Assembly: GCA_046758065.1 (NCBI GenBank)
Contig: JBHHZM010000016.1
Coordinates: forward strand, 1-34,817
Length of the DNA stretch: 34,817 nucleotides
Direction: 5' to 3'
From: JBHHZM01 sp046758065
GTDB lineage: Bacteria; Pseudomonadota; Alphaproteobacteria; JAAXGF01
Numbering within the stretch: position 1 is the stretch's first letter; every line of letters begins with the position of its first letter. Made by a program: the position numbers and the translations under genes. Positions 16,322 to 25,232 of the stretch are shown here, piece after piece. A model generated the notes under the pieces. It did not search any database. It was not told where the DNA came from and was given only the letters and a program-made list of their open reading frames with translations.

Positions 16322-16350
16322 CTTGACAGGGGAAACGGCGATTCCCACAT
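16322..16350 (+). promoter_or_regulatory. Heat-shock (RpoH-type) promoter of groESL
   Basis: CTTGAC at 16322-16327 and CCCACAT at 16344-16350 with a 16-bp spacer resemble the sigma-32 class consensus used in alphaproteobacteria. Transcription would begin near 16358, just before the CIRCE element, placing the operator in the start of the transcript. Confidence 0.6.
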
Positions 16351-16362
16351 CGCCGTCGTGCC

Positions 16363-16389
16363 TTAGCACTCTCAAGGCAAGAGTGCTGA
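16363..16389 (+). promoter_or_regulatory. CIRCE operator (HrcA-binding site)
   Basis: TTAGCACTC (16363-16371), a 9-bp spacer and GAGTGCTGA (16381-16389) match the CIRCE consensus TTAGCACTC-N9-GAGTGCTAA at 17 of 18 arm positions. HrcA, with GroEL as co-factor, represses groESL through this site in many bacteria. The hrcA gene is not in the window. Confidence 0.95.
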
Positions 16390-16447
16390 TGCGCGGCGTC
16401 CAATGAATGGCCCGATAGCCTTTTTTCCAGCAGAGGAGGTCAGATTC

Positions 16448-16762
16448 ATGAAATTTCGGCCTTTACACGACCGAGTGGCGGTCCGCCGCGTCGAAGAAGA
16501 CGAGAGGACGGTGGGCGGCATCATCATCCCGGATACCGCGAAGGAAAAGCCCATGCAGGGCGAGGTGATCGCGGTAGGGCCCGGCGCGCGCGACGAGAAC
16601 GGCAAGATCGTGCCGCTGGACGTCAAGGTGGGCGATCGCATTCTGTTCGGCAAGTGGTCGGGCACCGAGGTGAAGATCGACGGCGAAGAGCTGTTGATCA
16701 TGAAGGAATCGGACATCATGGGCGTGCTCGAAGACGCCAAGGTGTCGAAGAGAGCCGCTTGA
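16448..16762 (+). CDS. groES: Co-chaperonin GroES
   Basis: Heptameric lid of the GroEL folding chamber. The 104-residue protein starts MKFRPLHDRVAVRRVEEDERTV and contains GGIIIPDTAKEKP (mobile loop), GEVIAVGPGARDENG and DRILFGKWSGTEVKIDGEELLIMKE. ATG at 16448 was chosen because AGAGGAGG lies 7-14 bp before it and the family starts here. groEL follows after an 18-bp gap. Expression is controlled by the upstream RpoH-type promoter and CIRCE operator. Confidence 0.97.
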   Translation: MKFRPLHDRVAVRRVEEDERTVGGIIIPDTAKEKPMQGEVIAVGPGARDENGKIVPLDVKVGDRILFGKWSGTEVKIDGEELLIMKESDIMGVLEDAKVSKRAA

Positions 16763-16780
16763 GCAAGGAGGGTTCCAGGA

Positions 16781-18412
<1,632 letters not shown>

Positions 18413-18451
18413 CCCAACGGTCGAGAGGTTGGCAAGAAGAGTGGCAAAGAC

Positions 18452-18486
18452 AAGGGCTGCACCTTCGGGTGCAGCCCTTTCGTTTT
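18452..18486 (+). terminator. Intrinsic terminator of groESL
   Basis: AAGGGCTGCACC (18452-18463), a TTCG tetraloop and GGTGCAGCCCTT (18468-18479) form a perfect 12-bp stem, followed by TCGTTTT. The UUCG loop adds stability. It lies 40 bp after the groEL stop and also faces the end of ubiV. Confidence 0.93.
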
Positions 18487-18504
18487 GTAGAGGGCCGGAA
18501 GAGT

Positions 18505-19452
18505 TCAGGCTAAGCCGTCCCCGCGCCCTGCGAAAGGGGATGCCGCGATCCGTGCGGCGCCCTCGCGGCCGTAGTAGAAGCCGTTGGAGAACGGCGCGAA
18601 CGTCACCAGATCGCCAAGCCGGGCTTCGGCTTCTTCCGCCGAGCGACGGTGGTCCAGCACGTCGCGGAAAGTCTCGGTCACCGCGATCATGTCGATGGCA
18701 TGAGGCCACAGCCGGAAGCAGTTCAGTCCCGCATCGACGAGATCGTCGAGTTCGCGGATCAGGCTGCACAAGGCGTGGGACATGGTCTGCGTGCCGTTGA
18801 CGGCGAGGAACGGCTCGTTATCGAGGGTCTCGATCGGCATGCCGTCCGGATGGTCGGCGCAAACGTACCGGCAACTGTCCTTGTGCAGGTCGTTGACGCG
18901 CGCATGATAGCATCGGGCCGAGATCGCCAACGGCAGACGGCCGAACGCCTGCACCTCCAGTTCGACGCCGTCCGCCGCCCGTGCCAGCACGGCCAGCGCA
19001 GGCGCCGGCAGTTCCGCCGGAAGCGTCATGCGGATTGCCCCGTTGCGAGCCAGATACCCCAGCGTGGCTTCGTTGTAGACGTTGACGAAGGGGCCGACCG
19101 CGTGAGGCCGGCCGGCGAGCATGGCGGCGCAAGCCATGTCGTTGGCTTCGACCAGGTAACGAGACCCTTCGGCGATGGCGCGCACCGCTTCCATTTCGCG
19201 CTCGCTCATGATCAGGGCGAGCGTCGAGACGATCACCTCCTTGCCGGCGCGAACGAGTCTCTCGGCCACCTCCGATAGATACGCCTCGAACAACGGCGTG
19301 CGTTTCGAGCACACCACCTCGCCCAGATAAACCACATCGACGGGGGCCTCGTCGGCGATCCCGAAGTAGAAATCCCGTCTCTTCGTTGCGGGCCAGTTGA
19401 AAAGCAATGGGCCCAGGGTCAGCTTCACTCTCCTCGCCTTCGCCGCCGTCAT
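18505..19452 (-). CDS. ubiV: UbiV, oxygen-independent ubiquinone hydroxylation protein (U32 family)
   Basis: Partner of UbiU in the O2-independent hydroxylation steps of ubiquinone synthesis, using prephenate as oxygen donor in characterised systems. The 315-residue U32-family protein keeps the four [4Fe-4S] cysteines: Cys48 (VVCSKR), Cys181, Cys194 and Cys198; the C-x12-C-x3-C spacing matches E. coli UbiV. LEVQAFGRLPLAISARC is a family segment. The ATG overlaps the end of ubiU by 4 bp. The gene ends ubiT-ubiU-ubiV and converges on groEL, with the groESL terminator between them. Confidence 0.93.
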   Translation of the reverse strand: MTAAKARRVKLTLGPLLFNWPATKRRDFYFGIADEAPVDVVYLGEVVCSKRTPLFEAYLSEVAERLVRAGKEVIVSTLALIMSEREMEAVRAIAEGSRYLVEANDMACAAMLAGRPHAVGPFVNVYNEATLGYLARNGAIRMTLPAELPAPALAVLARAADGVELEVQAFGRLPLAISARCYHARVNDLHKDSCRYVCADHPDGMPIETLDNEPFLAVNGTQTMSHALCSLIRELDDLVDAGLNCFRLWPHAIDMIAVTETFRDVLDHRRSAEEAEARLGDLVTFAPFSNGFYYGREGAARIAASPFAGRGDGLA

Positions 19453-20441
19453 CGCCAGGACCTCAGATAAGCGCCCGAAGTAGCGCGCTGGCCCTCGGTC
19501 ATGTCATCGAGCGCCGTCGCGGGAAGCGGCTCGCCGCGCGCCGCGGCGTCGAGCGCGCAGCGGAAGGTGGAGACGACGCGACCGACGTAGGCCCGCCCCC
19601 TTTGGCGCCCTTCGATCTTCAGCGCCCTGACACCGGCGGCGATGATCTCCGGCAGCATGCCGATGACGTTGAGCGAGGTCGGCTCCTCGAACAGATAGCG
19701 GGCGCATCCGCCGGCGACGAACCGACCCTTGCACAGGGTCGGATAACCCCGAGGCTCGTCGGCCCGGTAGCTGTCGATCGTGAACGCGCCCAACCGCGAT
19801 ACCATTGTGCTCCCCCTTTGCTCGTAACGGACGTGACTGGCCGGCGAACAGACGCCGGTCATGTTGGGCGACTTGCCGGTGACGTAGGACGAGAGGCTGC
19901 ACCGCCCTTCCGCCATCACGCACATCCCGCCGAAAGCGAACACCTCGGTTTCCACCGCAATCCGGGCGTTGAGCGCGGCGATTTCCGCAAGGGTCAGAAC
20001 CCGCGGCAAGACGACCCGTCTGACCCCGAAGGCCTCGTGAAAAAACCGTATCGCCTCGGCATTCGACGCCGACGCCTGAACCGAAAGGTGGCGGCGGGTT
20101 TCGGGATGCGACCGCGCTGCATAGTCGAGCAGGCCGATATCCGCGAGGATAATCGCGTCCGCGCCGTGTTCCGCGGCGTCGTCCACGGCGCGATGCCAGG
20201 GGGCGGGATTGCCGGCAGCCGGAAAGGTGTTGACGGCGACGTAGACCCGGCAACCGCGATCGTGGGCATAGGCGAGGCCGTCTCGCAGTTCCGGCCGGCT
20301 GAAATTCAGGCCGGGAAAGTTGCGCGCGTTGGTCGCGTCGCGAAAACCAAGGTAGACGACGTCGGCGCCGGCATCGACCGCGGCGCGCAGGGCCGCCGGG
20401 GTTCCCGCCGGGCAGACGAGCTCGAGGGTCGCCGCGCTCAC
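19449..20441 (-). CDS. ubiU: UbiU, oxygen-independent ubiquinone hydroxylation protein (U32 family)
   Basis: U32 peptidase-family protein that forms a heterodimer with UbiV for anaerobic ubiquinone synthesis; despite the family name it is not expected to act as a peptidase. The 330 residues begin LELVCPAGTPAALRAAVDAGADVVYLG and contain VFAFGGMCVMAEGRCSLSSY. Cluster ligands Cys174, Cys181, Cys198 and Cys237 have the same 7/17/39 spacing as in E. coli UbiU. It overlaps ubiT by 4 bp at its start and ubiV by 4 bp at its end, so the three proteins are made together. Confidence 0.94.
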   Translation of the reverse strand: MSAATLELVCPAGTPAALRAAVDAGADVVYLGFRDATNARNFPGLNFSRPELRDGLAYAHDRGCRVYVAVNTFPAAGNPAPWHRAVDDAAEHGADAIILADIGLLDYAARSHPETRRHLSVQASASNAEAIRFFHEAFGVRRVVLPRVLTLAEIAALNARIAVETEVFAFGGMCVMAEGRCSLSSYVTGKSPNMTGVCSPASHVRYEQRGSTMVSRLGAFTIDSYRADEPRGYPTLCKGRFVAGGCARYLFEEPTSLNVIGMLPEIIAAGVRALKIEGRQRGRAYVGRVVSTFRCALDAAARGEPLPATALDDMTEGQRATSGAYLRSWR

Positions 20442-21139
20442 GTCTCGCCGGCCTCCGTTTCGGCCGCCCGCCGCCCGGCGGGTCTTGCCCGGCGGACCTC
20501 GCGCCGGAGCGTCGTCAACGCCTCTTCGAGCGCGCCCAGATCGGCGGCCTGCAGCTCACAGCGCCGGGCGACGGGCGCCACGATCGCGTCGCGCAGAATT
20601 GCGAGATCGCTCGCGGCCCGGCCGAGCACGGCGCCGCCCAGGGAAACCGCGAGACGCGCCGGCCGGCGCAGCGGCCCGAGGATAGCGAGAAGATCTTCCA
20701 GCACGTCGATCTCGGCGCTGTCCACCGCGTTTCTGAGCGTCAACACCGCCTCGGTATCGCCCTCGATGTCAAGCTCGCGAGAAAAGAACAGCGCATCGCC
20801 GTCGAGCCGGCCTTCGAGCAGGTCGATCAGCGCATCGAGCGGTCCCCGGATGGTCGCCGCCACAGGCCCGGCGTCCTCGCCGTCGGCGGTCGGTGCGAGG
20901 GTCGGCGTTGGCAGCCCCGGCCGCAATATGAAGCCGAAGGGCAAATCCACCGGATCGATCAGAAACGCCGCGTCGCCCAGATCGGAGAGCCGCTCGAACA
21001 CCTCCGGATGACCGCGGCGGGTCGCAGCCATTGCGGCGCTCGCGAAGGGCCGCAGCAGCGCCAACGGCAAGGGCCGTACGGCAAGGCCGGCGAGCAGCAC
21101 CGGCGAGAAAGGGGGAACCCGATGGCGCGTCTCGTTCAT
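20438..21139 (-). CDS. ubiT: UbiT, SCP2-domain accessory factor for anaerobic ubiquinone synthesis
   Basis: UbiT-type lipid-binding protein needed for O2-independent ubiquinone synthesis, the counterpart of the aerobic UbiJ. The roughly 233-residue protein has an SCP2 sterol-carrier-like domain (about 30-145: FLIDPVDLPFGFILRPG, then ATIRGPLDALIDLLEG and DGDALFFSRELDIEGDTE) and a C-terminal helical tail rich in Arg/Glu. The ATG at 21139 has GGAG 5 bp upstream; a GTG six bases earlier is an alternative. It heads the ubiT-ubiU-ubiV operon. A candidate FNR/FixK-type box lies 60 bp upstream. Function is assigned mainly from the domain plus its neighbours. Confidence 0.87.
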   Translation of the reverse strand: MNETRHRVPPFSPVLLAGLAVRPLPLALLRPFASAAMAATRRGHPEVFERLSDLGDAAFLIDPVDLPFGFILRPGLPTPTLAPTADGEDAGPVAATIRGPLDALIDLLEGRLDGDALFFSRELDIEGDTEAVLTLRNAVDSAEIDVLEDLLAILGPLRRPARLAVSLGGAVLGRAASDLAILRDAIVAPVARRCELQAADLGALEEALTTLRREVRRARPAGRRAAETEAGET

Positions 21140-21198
21140 CGCCACTCCACGGACCGATCGTCACGCGGCCGATCTACCCGGACCGTTCCGCTTGCGCC

Positions 21199-21212
21199 TT
21201 GATGTCGGTTAA
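21199..21212 (-). promoter_or_regulatory. Candidate FNR/FixK-type box upstream of ubiTUV
   Basis: TTGAT-GTCG-GTTAA matches TTGAT-N4-ATCAA at 8 of 10 positions. Read for ubiT on the minus strand, its centre (21205.5) is 32 bp from a weak -10-like TAGATC (21171-21176), the spacing expected when an FNR-type activator sits at -41.5. This fits oxygen-responsive control of an anaerobic pathway. Confidence 0.45.
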
Positions 21213-21249
21213 GTTTGCGGCCTCACATCGCACGGCGGGCCGCGCATCC

Positions 21250-22830
21250 CTATCCGTCGAGCCTGACGAAGGCCAACGCCTGCTCGGCAGTGCGGCGAAC
21301 GTGCTTGAACCTGAGCGGCGAGTGGATGAGCCGGTTCAGGGCGGCGACGAGGTCCGGGGCGGCCTCGCCGGCGGCCCCTGAGCGCAGTTCCTCGCGCGCC
21401 GCCGTCAGGGTCTTGAGAAAATGAGCCGAGACGATGTACTCGTCGCGGCCGTGGTCGAACAACCCCGCGACGCTTTCGGCGAAGAACGCCTCCGGCTCGG
21501 CGACCCGCCAGCGCGCGCCGTCGAGAGATTCGTCGGTATAGGCGGCGTTTCGGCCCGCGAAACAGGCCATCTGCAACAGCCCGGCGGGCCACAGCTCGGG
21601 GTATGCCTCGCAGACGGCGCGCACGGCGTTGGCGAAGGTGATGCCATGGGTGAAGCTGAGCCAGCCGACGTTGTCGCGGATCGGTCCTTCGGTTCTTTCC
21701 TGATACGACGTGTCGTAAGCCAGCATGTTGGCGGCATTGGCGCCCAGCAGCGCGCGGTAGAGAACGAGCGGCTCGGCGCCGCCGTGAGCCGCGGTCAGTC
21801 TGAGCGCCTGCCGCGCGTTGAGGCCCCGGAACGCCGCCGCCTCGGGTGCCACCCTTCTTGCCTTTCCACTCCAGGCGGCGAGCGCGCCGGTATAGCCGCG
21901 GAACTCGGGAATGTGATCTTCGCGGAAGGCGAAAACGAGCGAACGGACGAGTGACAGCAACAGGGGTTGAGCCACGCCCGCCCCCAGGCGTGCGATCAGC
22001 CGTCCCGCCTTGACCGTGTAGATCAGCGAATGGCCGAAATCGTTATAGTGCGCGAGAGCGGCGCGCGCGAGCCCGCGTTCGACCTTGGCAAAGCCGAACC
22101 CGGCATCGAGCGCCCCGCGCATCATCCCGACCGCCGCCTCGTCCTCGGCGTCGATGGCGGCGACGAAGCCGTCCTCGTCCCACGGCAAAGGTTCCGGCGG
22201 ATAGGGGAAGGTTTTCTCGCGCAACACGTCGTCGGCAACGTGGCCGACGCTTTCGAGCAGGCAGACGAGGCGGGCCGCGTCATCGCCTTCGTGTTCGTCG
22301 TAGAGCGCGAGCCAGTCGGCGATCACGGCGTAAGCGTGGGTCCAGCCGAACTCGAAGCGGTCGTGGGACCAGTCGATCGCCGCGACGACCGCCTCGAGGG
22401 GATCGGCGCCGGCGCGCCCGAGGCGTGCGATCTCGCGGGCGATGCGGTCGTATTCGTGGTCGTCGAAAGCGGCGCGCAGGCTGGCCATGATCTCGGCGCG
22501 GCGCGCCTCGAACGGCGGGTCGCCGAGGTCGACCCAGACCTCGCCGTCGCGCAGGTCTACCGGATAGACGCGCAGCCGGTCGCCGCCGTAGAGGTTGTCG
22601 CCGCTGGCGAGGTCGAACTTCCAGTTGTGCCAGTGGCAGGTGACGACGCAGTGGTCGTCGACGGTGCCGTCCCTGAGCGGATAGCCTTCGTGCGGACAGC
22701 GGTTGTTGCAGGCGAAGACGCCCTTGGCCGTATCGAACAGGACGACCTGCTTGCCGCCGCGACGCACCACGGCGCGCCCCTTGCGCTTGAGCGCGTCGCG
22801 GTTGATCGCCTTGACCCAGCGCTCCGGCAT
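21250..22830 (-). CDS. Rieske [2Fe-2S] domain fused to a large helical domain of uncertain function
   Basis: The first roughly 105 residues are a Rieske domain: CPHEGYPL with Cys45 and His47, and CHWHNWKFD with Cys65 and His68, the four cluster ligands. The remaining about 420 residues are soluble and mostly helical, with His/aromatic segments such as DWSHDRFEFGWTHAY, LAHYNDFGHSLIY and VGWLSFTHGITFANAVR. These vaguely recall questin-oxidase-like proteins; I am not sure. It is not a standard ring-hydroxylating oxygenase alpha subunit, whose catalytic-domain motif was not found. ATG at 22830 was chosen from the domain start and a GGGGAGAG site 10 bp before it. Likely an oxidoreductase; substrate unknown. 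It precedes ubiTUV on the same strand. Confidence 0.7.
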   Translation of the reverse strand: MPERWVKAINRDALKRKGRAVVRRGGKQVVLFDTAKGVFACNNRCPHEGYPLRDGTVDDHCVVTCHWHNWKFDLASGDNLYGGDRLRVYPVDLRDGEVWVDLGDPPFEARRAEIMASLRAAFDDHEYDRIAREIARLGRAGADPLEAVVAAIDWSHDRFEFGWTHAYAVIADWLALYDEHEGDDAARLVCLLESVGHVADDVLREKTFPYPPEPLPWDEDGFVAAIDAEDEAAVGMMRGALDAGFGFAKVERGLARAALAHYNDFGHSLIYTVKAGRLIARLGAGVAQPLLLSLVRSLVFAFREDHIPEFRGYTGALAAWSGKARRVAPEAAAFRGLNARQALRLTAAHGGAEPLVLYRALLGANAANMLAYDTSYQERTEGPIRDNVGWLSFTHGITFANAVRAVCEAYPELWPAGLLQMACFAGRNAAYTDESLDGARWRVAEPEAFFAESVAGLFDHGRDEYIVSAHFLKTLTAAREELRSGAAGEAAPDLVAALNRLIHSPLRFKHVRRTAEQALAFVRLDG

Positions 22831-22922
22831 GGCCGACGGCTCTCTCCCCACTGCTTCGCGGCAAGCGTGACCGGGCGCGCGAGGCGCTGTCAACCCCGGG
22901 AGATTTGCGGCTTTTCCGATCG

Positions 22923-22940
22923 AAACCGGCGCGACGCCGG
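22923..22940 (-). terminator. Probable terminator after rpsD
   Basis: CCGGCG-N3-CGCCGG (22926-22940) forms a 6-bp GC stem 11 bp after the rpsD stop, followed on the minus strand by a short TTT. The U-tract is short, so read-through into the Rieske gene is possible. Confidence 0.45.
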
Positions 22941-22951
22941 CGGCGAACCCG

Positions 22952-23569
22952 TCAGTGGGCCGAATAGTACTCGATGACGAGGTTGGGTTCCATCTGCACC
23001 GGATAGGGCACGTCGGCGAGTTCCGGCGTCCTTATGAAGGTGCCGCGCATCCGCTTGTAGTCGACCTCGACGTAATCGGGGACATCGCGCTCGGGCGATT
23101 CGACCGCCTCAAGCACCAGGGGAAGCTCACGCGACTTCTCGCGCAACTCGATGACGTCGCCCTCGCGTACCCGATAGCTCGGGATATTGACCCGGCGGCC
23201 GTTGACCCGGACGTGCCCGTGATTGACGAACTGGCGCGCGGCGAACACCGTGGGCACGAACTTCATGCGATAAATCGCGGCGTCGAGGCGGCGCTCCAGG
23301 AGACCGACGAGGTTCTCGCCCGTGTCGCCCCGGCGACGCACCGCTTCCTCGTAGATCCGGCGAAACTGACGCTCGTTGATGTTGCCGTAATAGCCGCGCA
23401 GCTTCTGCTTGGCCGCGAGATGAATGCTGTAGTCCGAGGGCTTGCGGCGGCGCTGGCCGTGCTCGCCGGGGCGGTAGTCCCGCTTGTTCGTCGGGCTCTT
23501 GGGCCGACCCCAGAGATTGACGCCAAGCCGGCGGCAGATCTTGTACTTCGACGACAGGCGCTTGGTCAT
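22952..23569 (-). CDS. rpsD: 30S ribosomal protein S4
   Basis: Primary 16S rRNA-binding protein that starts assembly of the small-subunit body and represses its own operon in several bacteria. The 205-residue protein starts MTKRLSSKYKICRRLGVNLWGR, has KPSDYSIHLAAKQKLRGYYGNINERQFRRIY, an S4 RNA-binding domain (LERRLDAAIYRMKFVPTVFAARQFVNHGHVRVNG, about 92-150) and ends with the usual LVIEYYSAH. It lacks the N-terminal zinc-finger cysteines, as many proteobacterial S4 proteins do. It is a stand-alone gene here, not in the alpha operon, and has its own strong promoter. Confidence 0.98.
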   Translation of the reverse strand: MTKRLSSKYKICRRLGVNLWGRPKSPTNKRDYRPGEHGQRRRKPSDYSIHLAAKQKLRGYYGNINERQFRRIYEEAVRRRGDTGENLVGLLERRLDAAIYRMKFVPTVFAARQFVNHGHVRVNGRRVNIPSYRVREGDVIELREKSRELPLVLEAVESPERDVPDYVEVDYKRMRGTFIRTPELADVPYPVQMEPNLVIEYYSAH

Positions 23570-23620
23570 GCGCGACTCTTCGCAAATCTTGACGGTAAGG
23601 GGGCTTGCACGAGAGCGCGT

Positions 23621-23648
23621 ACTATACGGACGCGAGCGGCCTTGTCAA
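23621..23648 (-). promoter_or_regulatory. Sigma-70 promoter of rpsD
   Basis: On the minus strand TTGACA (23648-23643) and TATAGT (23626-23621) are separated by 16 bp, near-consensus for the housekeeping sigma factor. The start would be near 23613, leaving a leader of about 45 bases before the rpsD ATG. The 312-bp gap 23570-23881 also holds the two elements listed next and no gene that I can support. Confidence 0.75.
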
Positions 23649-23757
23649 ACCGATTCAGGGTGGGCCGGCCGGGTCCGGCGCCCCTCTCCCGACATGCCGA
23701 AAAACCTCCGCGCACGGCCATTTTCTCTCCCCGATCAGCGCCTTGCCGGAAGGCTTC

Positions 23758-23771
23758 TTGATCTGCGTCAA
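23758..23771 (+). promoter_or_regulatory. FNR/FixK-type box upstream of the universal stress protein
   Basis: TTGAT-CTGC-GTCAA matches TTGAT-N4-ATCAA at 9 of 10 positions and fits the FixK form TTGA-N6-TCAA exactly. It is about 110 bp before the Usp start codon. Many Usp genes with two domains are induced by FNR/FixK/Anr-type regulators at low oxygen, so the site is plausible for this gene. Confidence 0.6.
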
Positions 23772-23838
23772 CGCGCGACACCGCCGGCCGCGCGAGAATT
23801 CGGTGAGCGAGCGACGGTCCTTGTTCCGCCGCCCCGGG

Positions 23839-23869
23839 CAACAGGCCAGACAACAGGCCAGACAACAGG
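23839..23869 (+). repeat. 12-bp tandem repeat in the leader of the universal stress gene
   Basis: CAACAGGCCAGA occurs twice in direct succession (23839-23850 and 23851-23862), followed by a partial third copy CAACAGG. It ends 12 bp before the Usp ATG, just before the AGGAAAGAG ribosome-binding region. Copy number could vary by slippage. Confidence 0.85.
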
Positions 23870-23881
23870 AAAGAGCGGAAA

Positions 23882-24706
23882 ATGGCGATAACCACGGTTC
23901 TGGTCCATCTCGATACCGGCGAGGCGACGCGGGCCCGTCTCGAGACGGCGATTGCGCTCGTCCGGGATCACGGTGCCAGGCTCATCGGGCTCCATATCCG
24001 GCCCGTGGTCGACATCCGGTCCGTCGCCCAAGCTTACGTCGGCACGAATTTCATCGCCGAGCAGGAGCGCGTCGCGAGCGAGACGGCGGCCAGGATCGAG
24101 GCCGAGTTCCTCGACCGCGCCGAACGCGCCGGGGTCACCGCCGAGTGGCGATGCGAGAAAGGCGACGTTTACGACCTTGTCGCGCGGCACGCGCGTTACG
24201 TGGACGTGGCGATCGTCGGCCAGACCCCACCGAACGATCCCGAAGGGCTATTCTTCCTCCAGATACCCGAGCAGGTCGCGCTCACCGCGGGACGGCCGGT
24301 GATCGTGGTGCCCTATATCGGCGGCTACCCCGAGATCGGCAAACGGGTGGTCGTGGCCTGGAACGGCAGTCGCGAAGCGACGCGGGCCGTGCACGACGCG
24401 CTGTCGATTCTCGAAAAGGCCCAACGGGTCGTCGTCCTCAGCATCGATCCGGGCGAACGGCGCCACATACCCGGCGCCGATATCGCCGCGCTGCTCGCCC
24501 GCCACGGGGTGCGCGCCGAAGCGAGCGAGACGAGCAGCGGGGAGATACGGGTCGGCGACGTACTCCTGTCGCGCGCCGCCGACCTGAGCGCCGACCTCAT
24601 CGTCATGGGCGCCTACGGCCACTCCCGCGCGCGTGAATGGGTGACCGGCGGCGTGACCCGCCATCTGCTCGCGCACATGACCGTCCCGGTGCTGATGTCG
24701 CACTGA
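23882..24706 (+). CDS. Tandem-domain universal stress protein (UspA family)
   Basis: Cytosolic stress protein of 274 residues with two Usp folds (about 1-145 and 150-274). The first domain starts MAITTVLVHLD and has VDVAIVGQTPP. The second has VVVAWNGSREATRAVHDAL and ends with ADLIVMGAYGHSRAREWVTGGVTRHLL...VPVLMSH, the ATP-binding G-x2-G-x9-G(S/T)-like signature region. Such tandem Usp proteins are linked to oxygen limitation, stationary phase or stress survival; exact targets are unknown. ATG at 23882 is preceded by AGGAAAGAG. An FNR/FixK-type box lies 110 bp upstream and a 12-bp tandem repeat sits in the leader. Confidence 0.9.
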   Translation: MAITTVLVHLDTGEATRARLETAIALVRDHGARLIGLHIRPVVDIRSVAQAYVGTNFIAEQERVASETAARIEAEFLDRAERAGVTAEWRCEKGDVYDLVARHARYVDVAIVGQTPPNDPEGLFFLQIPEQVALTAGRPVIVVPYIGGYPEIGKRVVVAWNGSREATRAVHDALSILEKAQRVVVLSIDPGERRHIPGADIAALLARHGVRAEASETSSGEIRVGDVLLSRAADLSADLIVMGAYGHSRAREWVTGGVTRHLLAHMTVPVLMSH

Positions 24707-24804
24707 GTCCCGCCGCGGGTCGCGAACACCGATTGGCGAATCGCCCGTGGTTGATTACCATGTCGCGAACGCACACCGGAGACGCCACGTCGCGGGGAAC
24801 CGCC

Positions 24805-25206
24805 ATGCCGGCGACCGAAGTCGTTACCGCCTTTCTCATCCACGACGGCCGCATCCTCGTCCTGCGGCGCAGCGAACAGGTGAGCACCTACCGCGGGCGC
24901 TGGGCCGGGGTCAGCGGCTACCTCGAACGGGCGCCGCTCGATCAGGCCTATGCCGAGATCGCCGAGGAGACCGGGCTCGGCCGCGACGACGTCACGCTCC
25001 TCAAGGAAGGCGCGCCGCTCCACGTCCACGATACCGAGAACGACCTGCTGTGGCGGGTTCACCCCTTTCTCTTCGCGGTACGGGACCCGGCGCGCATCCG
25101 CCTCGACCGCGAGCACGTGCAACGCCGCTGGGTCTGGCCGGCAGAGATCGAAGGGCTCGATACCGTACCCGGCCTCGCCGACGCGCTCGCGCGCGTCTAT
25201 CCCTAG
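24805..25206 (+). CDS. Nudix hydrolase-like protein with a degenerate Nudix box
   Basis: A 133-residue Nudix-fold protein expected to cleave nucleoside diphosphates linked to X. The fold is supported by VVTAFLIHDGRILVLRRSE, then WAGVSGYLERAPL and the box helix AEIAEETGL. The metal-binding Glu51, Glu54 and Glu55 are kept, but the Arg before the first Glu is Ala50 and the upstream box Glu is displaced by one residue. GGGGA lies 6 bp before ATG 24805; an upstream ATG at 24760 is an alternative giving 15 more residues. It is 26 bp before an eIF2B-like gene, and the two probably act together. Confidence 0.82.
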   Translation: MPATEVVTAFLIHDGRILVLRRSEQVSTYRGRWAGVSGYLERAPLDQAYAEIAEETGLGRDDVTLLKEGAPLHVHDTENDLLWRVHPFLFAVRDPARIRLDREHVQRRWVWPAEIEGLDTVPGLADALARVYP

Positions 25207-25232
25207 CCGTCGGCGCAGCGCGGGCTTGAGTC

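Noticed and set aside
22888..22893. TTGACA on the minus strand before the Rieske gene as a promoter
   Set aside because: The -35 hexamer is perfect, but no acceptable -10 lies 16-18 bp downstream, so the promoter call is not supported.
23570..23881. Possible small gene in the rpsD-Usp gap
   Set aside because: Open frames there overlap the rpsD promoter and the tandem repeat, lack good ribosome sites and show no family resemblance.
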